Below are positions 14,430 through 14,997 of a DNA stretch of 14,997 nucleotides, piece by piece. The DNA lies in the NCBI GenBank assembly GCA_021791075.1, contig JAJYXH010000005.1, forward strand, positions 1 to 14,997, written 5' to 3'. The translations under genes and the position numbers were made by a program. Each line of letters begins with the position of its first letter. The stretch's first letter is position 1. This stretch comes from Microcaldota archaeon. GTDB lineage: Archaea > Micrarchaeota > Micrarchaeia > Micrarchaeales > CABMGC01. Under the pieces are notes generated by a model that saw nothing but the letters and a program-made list of their open reading frames with translations, ran no database searches and had not been told where the DNA came from.

Positions 14430-14522
14430 CATTCGATCCCTTTTCCCTTGGTACATATTATGTCTTAACTTATATATAATTAGTTCTGAGATATAAAAGA
14501 GTAGTATGGCAGCAACATACCA

Positions 14523-14531
14523 ATATATAAA
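14523..14531 (+). promoter_or_regulatory. TATA box before the terminal Lrp-type regulator
   Basis: ATATATAAA would place transcription start near 14553 and give a short leader that contains AGAGGG (14559-14564) 5 nt before the ATG. Other TATA-like strings at about 14491 and 14543 are possible alternatives. Confidence 0.45.
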
Positions 14532-14569
14532 GGTCTATTTGATATATATTTCATATCCAGAGGGCAACT

Positions 14570-14997
14570 ATGCGAAAAAAGGAGAAAAAAGAGCTTGCAG
14601 TCGAACAGGAAGTCTTAAAAATACTCAGCATGAATGCCAGGGCATCCTTCAACTTTATAGGGAAAAGAATAGGCCTATCAGCTCCACAGGCATACAGGGT
14701 TGTGAAGAAGTTGGAAAAGAAGTATTGGATAAAGTATCTCGCAGAGATAGACGTAGAGAAGTTGGGATTCATAAAGTTCATGGTACTAGCAAAGTTCCTT
14801 GACAATGCACCTACTGAAAAAGAGATAAAGGAGGTATATGATAAAGAGCCAAAAATACAACTTGCAATGCTGCTTGCTGGAAAGAGTTATGATCTCCTAT
14901 TTTATGCTCTTGTAAGGGACAATGCAGAGATAAATGCATTAAGAATCGAACTCACCCGAAATACGGTACTAGGTAAATACAGGGTGTTATGGTATGT
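14570..14997 (+). CDS. Lrp/AsnC-type transcriptional regulator (partial at 3' end)
   Basis: At least 142 residues are visible, cut by the window edge. A basic N-terminus (MRKKEKKE) leads into a winged helix-turn-helix: VEQEVLKILSMNARASFNFIG, then KRIGLSAPQAYRVVKKLEKK (about 10-52). Next comes a segment like the start of an Lrp ligand-binding domain (KYLAEIDVEKLGFIKFMVLAKF, a helix at TEKEIKEVYD, and IQLAMLLAGKSYDLLFYALV). The order is that of Lrp/AsnC regulators, which bind DNA as dimers and sense small molecules. The ATG at 14570 has AGAGGG 5 nt upstream. The gene is visibly more AT-rich than the rest of the window and follows a long AT-rich noncoding stretch, which could reflect transfer or a different expression class. 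The target is unknown. Confidence 0.75.
   Translation, partial: MRKKEKKELAVEQEVLKILSMNARASFNFIGKRIGLSAPQAYRVVKKLEKKYWIKYLAEIDVEKLGFIKFMVLAKFLDNAPTEKEIKEVYDKEPKIQLAMLLAGKSYDLLFYALVRDNAEINALRIELTRNTVLGKYRVLWY

Larger units (their letters stand above)
14293..14569. other. Noncoding stretch with two inverted repeats and an AT-rich promoter region
   Basis: I see no credible protein frame here. A purine-rich run (14325-14343) leads into an inverted repeat GACCGAA (14344-14350) / TTCGGTC (14383-14389) with a 32-nt loop. A second hairpin, AACAATGC-GGGTTGT-GCAATTGTT (14406-14429), has one bulged T. From about 14455 the sequence turns strongly AT-rich with several TATA-like strings (near 14468, 14491 and 14523). 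No tRNA or rRNA feature fits. It may hold a small RNA, terminators of the minus genes or the upstream control region of the terminal regulator. Confidence 0.5.

Noticed and set aside
14506..14802. 98-codon plus-strand frame starting at an ATG
   Set aside because: It overlaps the Lrp/AsnC-type regulator in another frame and has no protein-like pattern; the regulator frame shows clear HTH features.

Overview
This 15-kb window looks like chromosomal DNA of an archaeon. The evidence is aEF-1beta beside its usual Zn-ribbon partner, an archaeal/eukaryotic-type tRNA methylthiotransferase, Rad50, PolX, FtsZ, ribosomal protein S26e, a P3A-type proton ATPase, and TATA boxes (no bacterial -35/-10 pairs) placed so that several messages would be leaderless or nearly so. 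S26e in a euryarchaeal-looking setting, compact spacing and many small proteins would fit a DPANN lineage such as Micrarchaeota (ARMAN type). That placement is an inference.

Layout. 1-126: 3' end of an unidentified + strand gene. 130-2032 (-): a two-gene RNA-modification operon, a methylthiotransferase of the CDKAL1/MiaB family followed by a short TrmI-like tRNA methyltransferase. 2081-2108: back-to-back promoters. 2143-2561 (+): Zn-ribbon protein and aEF-1beta, joined by a TAATG overlap. 2624-4930 (+): Rad50, convergent with ftsZ (4938-5990, -). 6116-7840 (+): PolX with HhH, polymerase and PHP parts. 7847-8269 (-): a Nudix hydrolase gene carrying two frameshifts. 8296-9877 (-): an HTH regulator followed by glutamate dehydrogenase. 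9878-9994: a divergent control region with three copies of GGGACTCTG between two TATA boxes. 9995-12388 (+): P-type H+-ATPase. 12468-13609 (+): S26e, then a B-box zinc-finger membrane protein. 13606-14292 (-): three small genes of varying certainty, one resembling a stand-alone Lrp/AsnC ligand-binding (RAM) domain. 14293-14569: a noncoding stretch with two inverted repeats, turning AT-rich near its end. 14570-end (+): an Lrp/AsnC-type HTH regulator cut by the window edge.

Most of this is housekeeping: translation (aEF-1beta, S26e, tRNA modification), DNA repair (Rad50, PolX), division (FtsZ), nitrogen/carbon metabolism (GDH) and proton pumping. I found no convincing new defence system, mobile element, CRISPR array, rRNA or tRNA. 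The points most worth a second look are the GGGACTCTG repeat cluster at the regulator-GDH/H+-ATPase divergent promoter, the twice-frameshifted Nudix gene, the B-box membrane protein behind S26e, and the structured noncoding stretch before the terminal regulator.
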